DNA of 5,951 nucleotides from Paracoccaceae bacterium. Its GTDB lineage: Bacteria > Pseudomonadota > Alphaproteobacteria > Rhodobacterales > Rhodobacteraceae. Shown one piece after another: positions 1 to 5,951 of the stretch (its first letter is position 1; the number at the start of each line of letters is the position of its first letter). The DNA is taken from contig JAOUMG010000142.1 of the NCBI GenBank assembly GCA_029881635.1, positions 1-5,951 of the forward strand, given 5' to 3'. A program made the translations under genes and the position numbers. Below the pieces are notes generated by a model. The model saw only the letters and a program-made list of their open reading frames with translations. It was not told where the DNA came from and ran no database searches.

Positions 1-197
1 GTCAGCGCATAGAATTTCTGCAAGGCGGGCGGCTGGAAATACATTCCGATCACAGCCCCGCTGAACATCAGGAACGGTATCAACAGCACGAGCAGATAGC
101 GCCGCCGAAACCGGAACCCATGGGATATTGCCGCAGCTTCGGCGGGGTCGCGGCGTATCACCTCCAGTGGAAGGTCCGTATCTTGCGGCGCGGTCAT
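1..197 (-). CDS. N-terminus of a single-pass membrane protein, possibly an HlyD-type periplasmic adaptor (3' part outside window)
   Basis: Sixty-five codons are open from an ATG at 197-195 to the left edge, where the gene continues. The start is supported by an AGGGG ribosome binding site at 207-203, five bases upstream. Residues 1-33 are hydrophilic and end in an arginine-rich stretch (FRFRRR). A hydrophobic segment follows at about residues 34-54 (YLLVLLIPFLMFSGAVIGMYF region), and then QPPALQKFYALT. A short positively charged cytoplasmic tail followed by one membrane anchor fits an inner-membrane protein with its bulk in the periplasm. HlyD/RND periplasmic adaptor subunits have this layout, and I lean that way from the overall look, but no lipoyl or beta-barrel domain is inside the window. 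It lies 155 bases downstream of the Usp-like gene on the same strand, so it may be read from the same transcript or from its own promoter. The coding call is fairly firm; the function is a guess. Confidence 0.6.
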   Translation of the reverse strand, partial: MTAPQDTDLPLEVIRRDPAEAAAISHGFRFRRRYLLVLLIPFLMFSGAVIGMYFQPPALQKFYAL

Positions 198-352
198 AAT
201 ATCCCCTGCTTTGCGCGTCCCTGAAATTTGTATGGGTCGCTACTGTATTTTTGCTGGCGCTAATAGAGTGCGTCGAGGCAATCGCCAGGCTCTCCCCCCA
301 GTGATTGCAGGAATACGCTCTCCGATGCCAACCATAGATAGCCTAAACGGCT
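198..352. other. intergenic gap between the Usp-like gene and the membrane protein gene
   Basis: This 155-base non-coding stretch lies between two minus-strand genes. I looked for a hairpin followed by a T-run on the minus strand and found none. The only stem near the upstream stop is a 4-bp one (AGCC/GGCT, within 339-351). No convincing -35/-10 pair, FNR-type palindrome or LexA-type GTTC repeat is present. Read-through from the upstream pair is therefore possible, but a weak promoter cannot be excluded by eye. Confidence 0.5.
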
Positions 353-1150
353 TCAGCCCTCATTTCCGTCGAATTCCGCCTTGGGCGGATGCGGTATCTG
401 GACGCTATGCTTCAAAGCGCGCTCGCCCGCCCCGGAGTTCAAGATAACCACAGGGCATCGCGATGCTTCCAAAAGCACCCTTATCTGCCCCGCCGACTTG
501 ATCGGACCACGCGCCATGTCGATCACTACAACACGCGCATTTGTTCGCGCAAGTTGGCCAACGGCCGCATCAACCGTGTGAAACACCTGCGCATTGCTTT
601 CATCTTGCCCAATTCCCTTCGGCTGATCGGCATCGATGACGAAAACCGAGGTTTCTGTATTGAGCCTGCGGGCCAGCGCATGCGCGATTTCCAATGTATT
701 GCCACCCTCAACGCGGCCTGACAGTAAAGCTATGACCCTACCCGGCACCGGATTAATCTCACGATATCCGACGATGAGAACATCCCAGCCGCGACCAATG
801 CCCAGCGCGCTCTCGACCAGTTCCCCCTGACGGCGTTCAAATGTCCATTTCGAAACGGAAGAGGCCGCCAGCGAAGCCAGAAGCTGACGAAACGCCTCTG
901 CATCGGCCTTCATCATGGTACGGACCTGCATCGGGGACGGCACAAGGAACTGTGCCCCGGAGGCTGAAACCACGCGCTGATTGGGGCTGGGGCAAGCGGT
1001 CAGAAATTCTTCGTCCTCGACCAGCAGACCGCCAAGAAACCCGGGCAGATCTGCCAGAATATGTTGTGCGATGCGCATGGCTGTTCGCGCATCGGCGAAA
1101 CAACCTGCACCAACAAGAATACGTGCCTGCGTGCCTGCATCTGAGGTCAT
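353..1150 (-). CDS. Tandem universal-stress-protein-like (UspA-fold) protein, 265 aa
   Basis: The protein seems to contain two copies of a Usp-like alpha/beta fold. The first copy spans about residues 9-130. It opens with a strand ARILVGAG, then a helix with AMRIAQHIL, a strand GFLGGLLVEDEE, and later the strand WDVLIVGYR, which resembles the Usp ADLIVVG strand. The second spans about 137-240: GRVIALLSG, helix LEIAHALARRL, strand SVFVIDAD, strand ARVVVIDMARG, helix, then CPVVIL, much like the closing strand of Usp domains. The usual Usp ATP-binding signature G-x2-G-x9-G-S/T is not visible in either copy, so nucleotide binding is doubtful. There is no signal peptide or membrane segment, so it should be cytoplasmic. 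The ATG at 1150 was chosen because it overlaps the Lon-like stop as ATGA and has an AAGGGGAA site before it. The reading frame is open further upstream, to about 1297, but only inside the protease gene. The Usp assignment is inferred from strand/helix pattern; its partner or client is unknown, although coupling to the protease suggests a shared task. Confidence 0.72.
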   Translation of the reverse strand: MTSDAGTQARILVGAGCFADARTAMRIAQHILADLPGFLGGLLVEDEEFLTACPSPNQRVVSASGAQFLVPSPMQVRTMMKADAEAFRQLLASLAASSVSKWTFERRQGELVESALGIGRGWDVLIVGYREINPVPGRVIALLSGRVEGGNTLEIAHALARRLNTETSVFVIDADQPKGIGQDESNAQVFHTVDAAVGQLARTNARVVVIDMARGPIKSAGQIRVLLEASRCPVVILNSGAGERALKHSVQIPHPPKAEFDGNEG

Positions 1151-3612
1151 TGCAGTGCTTCCCCTTCGGCCTTGCCGTCTGGGCGCCCGGCAAACTGCCT
1201 GCGTGTCATCGCAAATGAACGCAGGCGCTCCTCGACCAATGCATTGATTGTCTTGGCTGGAAACGTCCCGCCGCGCCTTCTTCGACCAGCGGGCCAACCA
1301 GTGAGTATTTCGATACCCTCGTCAATCGAATGTACGGCAAAGATGCGAAACTTGCCATTTTCTGCCGCCTCGACCACTTCCCGGCGCAGCATCAGATGAT
1401 CGATGTTTGACGCAGGGATCAAGACACCCTGCTGACCAGTCAGACGCCTGGCCTTGCAGATATCAAAAAATCCTTCGATCTTTTCATTCACCCCGCCAAT
1501 GGCCTGAACTTCACCCATCTGGTTCACCGACCCTGTGACGGCTATGCCCTGGTGAATGGGCACATCTGAAAGTGCCGATAACAGAGCATATAGCTCCGCC
1601 GACGACGCGCTGTCGCCCTCCACACCTCCGTAACTTTGTTCGAAGACCAGGCTGGCATGCAGCGACATTGGTACATCCAGCGCATAGGTCGATGACAGGT
1701 ACCCCCCCAGTATCATCACCCCTTTGGAATGGAGCGGCCCGCCCAGCTCCACCTCACGCTCAATATCCACAAGCTTTCCGGCGCCCATCCGGACCCGCGC
1801 CGTAATACGTGATGGCCGCCCGAAATAGTGTTGGCCAATCCCGATCACGGACAATCCATTGACCTGTCCGACGGCAGACCCACTGGTATCGATAAGAATG
1901 GTTTTCCGTGTCACCGCTTCATGGACACGTTCCTTTATACGCGAAGCGCGGTGGTCTGCCTCGGCGATGGCCTTTTCGACGTGCTTGTCGGAAACCAGGT
2001 CTTTGCCGGCCTGCCGGGCATAGTGATCCGCCTCGCGCATCACATCTGTCAGTGCGCCCAGTTGCAGCGTGAATTTCCGCGTGTCATCCGCAAGCCGGAC
2101 CGCATGGTCCAGGATCAGCGCCACCGCAACTGCCGTCATAGGCCGCAACCCATCTTTTTGGGCGTAAGAGCCGATCACTTGCGCCATCAATCTGGTTGTT
2201 TTCGCCGAACGTGGCAGGTCATCTTCAAAATCGGCTTGCAGCTTGAAGAGCTGACCAAACTCCGGATCCAGCATCAGCAAAAGCATATGCAGCCGGCGAT
2301 CGCCGATCAGCACGATCCGCACATCAAGTGGTATCGGATCGGGTTCCAGCGAGACTGTTGATGACAGACTCATGCGGTCTGCCAGCGACGTGATCGAAAT
2401 GGATCTGCTTTGCAGGCATCTCTTTAGCGCGTCCCAGGCAAAAGGTTCGCTGAGCACCTGACGCGCGTTCAGCACCAGATATCCGCCATTGGCGCGATGC
2501 AATGCACCTGGTTTGATGAGCATGAAATTCGTGGCCAAGGTGCCCATTTCCGAGATGTATTCAATCCGCCCAGTCAGATGATTTAGGTTTGGCAGGTCTT
2601 CCTTGATCACCGGCGCCCCGGCATCATGGCTTTTGTCATGAGAGACCATGATGTTGATACCATAGCGATCAAACTGGGGTTCTCGGTGGTATTTGCGGAT
2701 GGCTTCGGGAAAAGGCCCATTATTGGTCCGGCTTCTTGTTTCAAGAAACAGTTCGGCATTGGAAATCATATCCTGCCGCACCAGTTCGAGGTAGGTACCG
2801 ATTTCCGAAATGCCTGAAAACCGGTCGGCAACATCACGCACTCTGGCCGAGACGGCACGTTCCGCCATGGCGGCGTGCAGATCCTCTATCCGTTTGCGAT
2901 GTTCCTTTTCCAGCTGGGGTCCGCTTTTCAGGATTGTCGCCAGTTTTTCTTGGAGCCGCTCAATCTTGTCGTCGATTTCTTTGCGTTTGTCAGCCTCCAG
3001 CGCTTCATAGGCCTCGGGTTTGATCGGCTTGCCGTCAACCACCGCCGCAAGCATGAAACCCATGGGGGTGCGCAGCAAAGCGACGTTTTCCGCCTTCGCC
3101 GCGTCCGCGAATTCTGCAAGCGGCTCTTCATGTTTTTGGCCAAATTCTTGCTCGATGGCACGGCGCTGCGTCTGATACTCCTCTGACTCGAACAGGGCCG
3201 GGATCTCATTTGCCAGATCATCGACAAGACCCTGCATGGCCGTTTTCAAGGTCAGGGCCGCGCCAGGAGGTAGCCGCATGGCATTGGGCTTGTGTGGTGC
3301 GTCGAAGTTATTGACGTAAACCCAGTCGCAAGGCGTCGGGCGTAGCGCTGCATTCTGCGACAGCAGGGTTGCAACCGTCGTGTGGCGCCCCATGCCTTCT
3401 TTGCCCAAGACATAAAGGTTGAAGTCCTGGTGGCCGATGCTGGCTGAAAGCTTGATTGCGCTTATCGCCCGATCCTGACCAATCAGATCGGCATCGAACC
3501 CAAGCCCCTTTGTGGTCTTGAAACCCAGTTTTGATGGGTCGCAACATAACCGCAATCTGGCCGGAGGAACCTCGCTGGCCGCCCGGACAACAGTTTTGGT
3601 TTTCCGGCCCAT
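1147..3612 (-). CDS. Lon-family ATP-dependent protease, AAA_32 (LonB/LonH-like) class, 821 aa
   Basis: This is a cytoplasmic Ser-Lys protease of the Lon superfamily without the substrate-binding N-terminal LAN domain of classical Lon. In order it has: a family N-terminus (about 15-45); an AAA-type P-loop region with GKEGMGRHT at 70-78; a long charged, probably coiled-coil insertion (about 140-290, rich in E/K/R); the family block TGRIEYISEMGTLATNF (347-363) and ANGGYLVLNARQVL (374-387, the Walker B position); VLIGD (434-438); a helical lid (about 490-570); and the proteolytic domain from about 580. The catalytic Ser is S668 in EGDSAS and the catalytic Lys is K711 in GGVNEKIEGFF, 43 residues apart as in E. 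coli Lon (S679/K722). The Walker A lysine is replaced by R76 and the Walker B acidic residue by N382, so ATP hydrolysis may be weak or absent; related proteins such as E. coli LonH also lack a full Walker A. The start at 3612 is preferred over an in-frame GTG at 3654 because a strong GGAAGGA site sits eight bases before it. The stop overlaps the Usp-like gene (ATGA). An FNR-type box lies upstream. Confidence 0.93.
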   Translation of the reverse strand: MGRKTKTVVRAASEVPPARLRLCCDPSKLGFKTTKGLGFDADLIGQDRAISAIKLSASIGHQDFNLYVLGKEGMGRHTTVATLLSQNAALRPTPCDWVYVNNFDAPHKPNAMRLPPGAALTLKTAMQGLVDDLANEIPALFESEEYQTQRRAIEQEFGQKHEEPLAEFADAAKAENVALLRTPMGFMLAAVVDGKPIKPEAYEALEADKRKEIDDKIERLQEKLATILKSGPQLEKEHRKRIEDLHAAMAERAVSARVRDVADRFSGISEIGTYLELVRQDMISNAELFLETRSRTNNGPFPEAIRKYHREPQFDRYGINIMVSHDKSHDAGAPVIKEDLPNLNHLTGRIEYISEMGTLATNFMLIKPGALHRANGGYLVLNARQVLSEPFAWDALKRCLQSRSISITSLADRMSLSSTVSLEPDPIPLDVRIVLIGDRRLHMLLLMLDPEFGQLFKLQADFEDDLPRSAKTTRLMAQVIGSYAQKDGLRPMTAVAVALILDHAVRLADDTRKFTLQLGALTDVMREADHYARQAGKDLVSDKHVEKAIAEADHRASRIKERVHEAVTRKTILIDTSGSAVGQVNGLSVIGIGQHYFGRPSRITARVRMGAGKLVDIEREVELGGPLHSKGVMILGGYLSSTYALDVPMSLHASLVFEQSYGGVEGDSASSAELYALLSALSDVPIHQGIAVTGSVNQMGEVQAIGGVNEKIEGFFDICKARRLTGQQGVLIPASNIDHLMLRREVVEAAENGKFRIFAVHSIDEGIEILTGWPAGRRRRGGTFPAKTINALVEERLRSFAMTRRQFAGRPDGKAEGEALQ
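1159..1166 (-). promoter_or_regulatory. ribosome binding site of the Usp-like gene, inside the end of the Lon-like gene
   Basis: The minus strand reads AAGGGGAA eight bases before the ATG at 1150. The site lies within the last codons of the protease gene. Together with the ATGA stop/start overlap it points to translational coupling and fixes the Usp-like start at 1150. Confidence 0.7.
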
Positions 3613-3620
3613 TTGGACAA

Positions 3621-3627
3621 TCCTTCC
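3621..3627 (-). promoter_or_regulatory. ribosome binding site deciding the Lon-like start
   Basis: The minus strand carries GGAAGGA eight bases before the ATG at 3612. The alternative in-frame GTG at 3654 would add 14 residues (VQGVSFPSHGRIVQ, with the first read as Met) and has no comparable purine-rich site in front of it. The ATG is therefore the better start. Confidence 0.75.
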
Positions 3628-3695
3628 GTGCGACGGGAATGACACCCCCTGCACCAGTGTGCCTGATCAGTCTGGCATGGGTGCGAAAAACAGCA

Positions 3696-3709
3696 TTGAC
3701 GTACATCAA
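3696..3709. promoter_or_regulatory. FNR/FnrL/Dnr-type binding site upstream of the Lon-like/Usp-like pair
   Basis: The minus strand reads TTGATGTACGTCAA, matching the FNR-family consensus TTGAT-N4-ATCAA at nine of ten defined positions; the one deviation (G for A) is common in alphaproteobacterial FnrL sites. It sits in the 148-base gap between dnaE2 and the Lon-like gene, centred 90 bases before the ATG. If it acts as a class II activator site at -41.5, transcription would begin near 3661, giving a leader of about 48 bases to the ATG at 3612. The -10 region that this predicts matches the consensus poorly, so the mode of action is open. Possible ligand-sensing regulators are FnrL (oxygen, iron-sulfur) or Dnr/NnrR (nitric oxide); the sequence alone cannot tell them apart. 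Confidence 0.68.
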
Positions 3710-3727
3710 GGGCAGATCAGGTCTTGA

Positions 3728-3760
3728 TAACCGCCCCGCGCGCAGCAGCGATAGCGGTCA
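3728..3760 (-). terminator. weak hairpin directly after dnaE2, possible terminator
   Basis: Immediately after the dnaE2 stop the minus strand reads TGACCGC, and 19 bases later GCGGTTA. These can form a 7-bp stem with one G-T pair, and the loop contains a small CGC-TGCT-GCG stem. No T-run follows, so it is not a canonical intrinsic terminator. It may only slow or protect the transcript end. Confidence 0.25.
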
Positions 3761-5951
3761 TTAGTGGAAATCACGACTGGGGAACAACCGCTTGGCCTGT
3801 TCGCGCGGATGATGGGCACGTGGGGGTGTGCGTTGCGGCCTTGGGGCATCATCGGCTTGCGATTGTGTCTGACCGACGGCCTCCTCCATCGGGTGGCCAA
3901 GGTCAGAGAGCTTGTGAGACATATCTTCAATCTGCTGGGCAATCAGATGCACAACGATCCCTTCGCGTTGCAGATACCCCGTGACACGCAGCAGGCGCCC
4001 GCCCATCACGATACGGCGGAATTGCTTGTATACATTTCGCCAAACAATGACATTTGAAACGCCGGTTTCATCCTCCAGCGTCAGAAAGATGACACCCGAC
4101 GCGGTGCCGGGCCGCTGGCGGGTAATGACAAGGCCGCACACACTGACCCGACCTAACGGGACATGTGGCAATTGATCATGAGGCGTTATGTGCAGGATTG
4201 AGGGGCGTAACAGTTCCATCGGGTGGGCGCGCAGGGTCAAGCGGGTGGAAACGTAATCTTCGACCACCTCCTCGCCCAGATGCATCGCAGACAAGATCAC
4301 CTTTGGTTCCCGGATATTTTCCCCGTCAATCGGATCGTTGAACAGCGGCAATGTCGTCTGGCTTCGGATGGATTTCACCTGCCAAAGCGCATCACGCCGC
4401 GTCAGCCCCATACCCGCGAATGTATCCGCCTCGGCCAGACGTTCCAGCACAGCGGGCATGACACCGGCGCGAAGCCAGACCGCTTCGGGGTCAGGATAGC
4501 CATTGCCACGTGCCGCCACGATCCAGTCAGCGTCTTCTTCCCGAAAACCCTTGATCTGCCGGAACCCTAGCCGCAACGCCAAAGCACCATCAGGTCGCCG
4601 CTCCAGGGTGTTGTCCCAGCCGCTGGCATTTACGCAAATCGGGCGCACATCGACCTGATGTTCACGTGCATCACGCACAATCTGGGCAGGTGCATAAAAC
4701 CCCATCGGCTGGGAGTTCAGCAAGGCACAGGCAAAGATCGCCGGATGATGGCATTTCAGCCAGGCAGAGACATAAGCGAGCATCGCAAAGGCTGCAGCAT
4801 GGCTTTCGGGGAAACCGTATTCTCCAAAACCTTCAATCTGCGAGAAACAACGGTCAGCAAAATCGGGTTCATAGCCGCGTTCCAGCATGCCGTTGATAAA
4901 GCGGTCGCGAAAGGTGCCGATGGTGCCCATCTTACGGAAGGTTGCAAGAGATCGGCGCAGTCTGTCCGCCTCTGACGGTGTAAACCCGGCGGCGACCACT
5001 GCGATTTGCATCGCCTGTTCCTGAAACAGCGGCACGCCAAGGGTTTTGCCCAGCACATTTTCAAGCGCTTTGGACGGAAAGTTGACGCGCTCTTTGCCCT
5101 GACGACGATTGATATAGGGATGTACCATACCGCCCTGAATGGGGCCGGGGCGGACAATGGCGACCTCGATCACCAGATCATAAAACTCACGCGGCTTCAT
5201 GCGCGGCAGAAAATTCATCTGCGCGCGGCTTTCCACCTGAAACACGCCCACCGCATCCGCCACGCAAAGCATGTCATAGGTCGGGGTATCGGCTTGCGGT
5301 ATGGTCGCAATGCTGAGGGTCTGGTTTTTGTGCTGTTCAAGCAGATCAAAGCTTTTGCGAATGCATGTCAGCATTCCAAGACCGAGCACATCAACCTTGA
5401 GGATGCCAAGCGCATCGATATCATCCTTGTCCCATTCAATGATCGTGCGATCATCCATCGCGGCGTTTTCAATCGGGCACAGTTCATCCAGCCGCCCCTT
5501 GGTAATGACAAAGCCACCCACATGCTGGGACAGATGGCGCGGAAAGCCGATTATCTCGTCAATCAGGCGGATGGTCTGGGCAAGGCGGCGGTCAGCCGGG
5601 TCGAGCCCCAATTCGCGAATGCGCACAGGGTCGGCGCCACCGTTTGACATGCCCCATATCTGCCCCGAAAGCCCGGCCGTCACATCCTGACTCAGGCCCA
5701 TCACCTTGCCCACTTCGCGGATCGCGGCCCGCGACCGAAAATGAATTACCGTCGCACAAAGCCCTGCGCGATGACGGCCATAGCGCTGGTAAATCCACTG
5801 GATCACTTCTTCGCGGCGTTCATGTTCAAAATCCACGTCGATATCAGGTGGCTCGCCGCGATGTTCAGAAACAAACCGTTCAACGACCATGGTGATGGTT
5901 TCGGGGCTGACATCGGTAATCCCCAGAAGATAGCAGATGATCGAGTTTGCA
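3761..5951 (-). CDS. dnaE2: Error-prone DNA polymerase DnaE2 (ImuC), C-terminal 729 residues, 5' part outside window
   Basis: This is a C-family DNA polymerase used in SOS-induced translesion synthesis, normally working with ImuA and ImuB. The frame is open to the right edge (first whole codon at 5950); the ATG at 5890 is internal because codons before it read ANSIICYLLGIT, a conserved DnaE block. In window numbering, two catalytic aspartates are in PPDIDVDFEHERREE (D36 and D38) and the third in LKVDVLGLGM (D187). QVESRAQM and IVRPGPIQGGMVHPYI follow (about 239-280), then thumb/fingers blocks with GFPESHAAAFAMLAYVSAWLK (about 379-399), a helix-hairpin-helix region, and an OB-fold at about 600-675 (VCGLVITRQRPGTASGVIFL...). 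The tail is proline/arginine-rich and ends in the SRDFH motif typical of DnaE2 rather than replicative DnaE1. The PHP domain and roughly the first third of the protein, about 350-400 residues by family length, lie off the window. No frameshift or missing active-site residue is seen. Its SOS promoter and any imuA/imuB would be to the right. Confidence 0.96.
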   Translation of the reverse strand, partial: ANSIICYLLGITDVSPETITMVVERFVSEHRGEPPDIDVDFEHERREEVIQWIYQRYGRHRAGLCATVIHFRSRAAIREVGKVMGLSQDVTAGLSGQIWGMSNGGADPVRIRELGLDPADRRLAQTIRLIDEIIGFPRHLSQHVGGFVITKGRLDELCPIENAAMDDRTIIEWDKDDIDALGILKVDVLGLGMLTCIRKSFDLLEQHKNQTLSIATIPQADTPTYDMLCVADAVGVFQVESRAQMNFLPRMKPREFYDLVIEVAIVRPGPIQGGMVHPYINRRQGKERVNFPSKALENVLGKTLGVPLFQEQAMQIAVVAAGFTPSEADRLRRSLATFRKMGTIGTFRDRFINGMLERGYEPDFADRCFSQIEGFGEYGFPESHAAAFAMLAYVSAWLKCHHPAIFACALLNSQPMGFYAPAQIVRDAREHQVDVRPICVNASGWDNTLERRPDGALALRLGFRQIKGFREEDADWIVAARGNGYPDPEAVWLRAGVMPAVLERLAEADTFAGMGLTRRDALWQVKSIRSQTTLPLFNDPIDGENIREPKVILSAMHLGEEVVEDYVSTRLTLRAHPMELLRPSILHITPHDQLPHVPLGRVSVCGLVITRQRPGTASGVIFLTLEDETGVSNVIVWRNVYKQFRRIVMGGRLLRVTGYLQREGIVVHLIAQQIEDMSHKLSDLGHPMEEAVGQTQSQADDAPRPQRTPPRAHHPREQAKRLFPSRDFH

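Noticed and set aside
211..447. A 78-codon plus-strand frame reaching across the 198-352 gap
   Set aside because: It starts in the gap but ends inside the Usp-like gene on the other strand. Its sequence is low-complexity and arginine-rich with no family resemblance.
1828..2361. A 177-codon open frame on the plus strand
   Set aside because: It is antisense to the proteolytic domain and lid of the Lon-like gene. The peptide has no recognisable domain and reflects codon bias of the opposite strand.
3652..3654. In-frame GTG as the start of the Lon-like gene
   Set aside because: It would add 14 residues without family resemblance and lacks a good ribosome binding site, whereas the ATG at 3612 has GGAAGGA at ideal spacing.
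3663..3670. Perfect 8-base palindrome CTGATCAG near the FNR-type box, and the nearby ATCA-N5-TGAT at 3715-3727
   Set aside because: Both are too short and do not match the FNR spacing (TTGAT-N4-ATCAA) or another operator I recognise. Such short palindromes are expected by chance.
3613..3760. LexA/SOS operator for the Lon-like gene, given its dnaE2 neighbour
   Set aside because: The alphaproteobacterial SOS box GTTC-N7-GTTC is absent from this gap. Any SOS operator for dnaE2 would lie upstream of it, beyond the right edge.
5006..5647. A 213-codon open frame on the plus strand
   Set aside because: It lies wholly antisense to the conserved palm/finger part of dnaE2, whose motifs are unmistakable. 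The open frame is an expected shadow of GC-rich coding sequence, with no supporting start site or recognisable product.
5888..5890. ATG as a possible start of dnaE2
   Set aside because: The frame stays open to the window edge and the codons before it encode the conserved DnaE stretch ANS...CYLLGIT. The gene is cut by the window rather than starting here.

Overview
The window comes from the chromosome of an alphaproteobacterium, most likely a Rhodobacteraceae/Roseobacter-type organism. The reasons are the fairly GC-rich coding style, an alphaproteobacterial-type DnaE2 (error-prone polymerase, ImuC) ending in SRDFH, a Lon-like protease of the AAA_32 class, and an FNR/FnrL-type box. This placement is inference from sequence style; no marker gene is present. 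No RNA gene, insertion sequence, CRISPR array or prophage part was seen.

Every gene I can support lies on the minus strand, so the window reads right to left. Positions 5951-3761 hold the C-terminal two thirds of dnaE2; its start and PHP domain lie beyond the right edge. Positions 3760-3613 are an intergenic region with a weak hairpin just after dnaE2 and a well-formed FNR-family palindrome (TTGAT-GTAC-GTCAA on the minus strand) centred 90 bases before the next start codon. Positions 3612-1147 encode an 821-residue Lon-family protease with an intact Ser-Lys dyad but degenerate Walker motifs. Its stop overlaps the start of the next gene as ATGA. That gene (1150-353) encodes a 265-residue protein that looks like two tandem universal-stress-protein (Usp)-like domains. 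A 155-base gap without a clear terminator or promoter follows. The first codons of a membrane-anchored protein, possibly an HlyD-type periplasmic adaptor, then run off the left edge (197-1).

Functionally there are two units. dnaE2 belongs to the mutagenic translesion repair system, normally with imuA and imuB, which would lie beyond the right edge. The Lon-like and Usp-like genes form a translationally coupled pair that is probably switched by oxygen or nitric oxide through an FNR/Dnr-type regulator. The most interesting point is this pairing of an apparently ATPase-degenerate Lon with a tandem Usp-like protein under a putative anaerobic switch.
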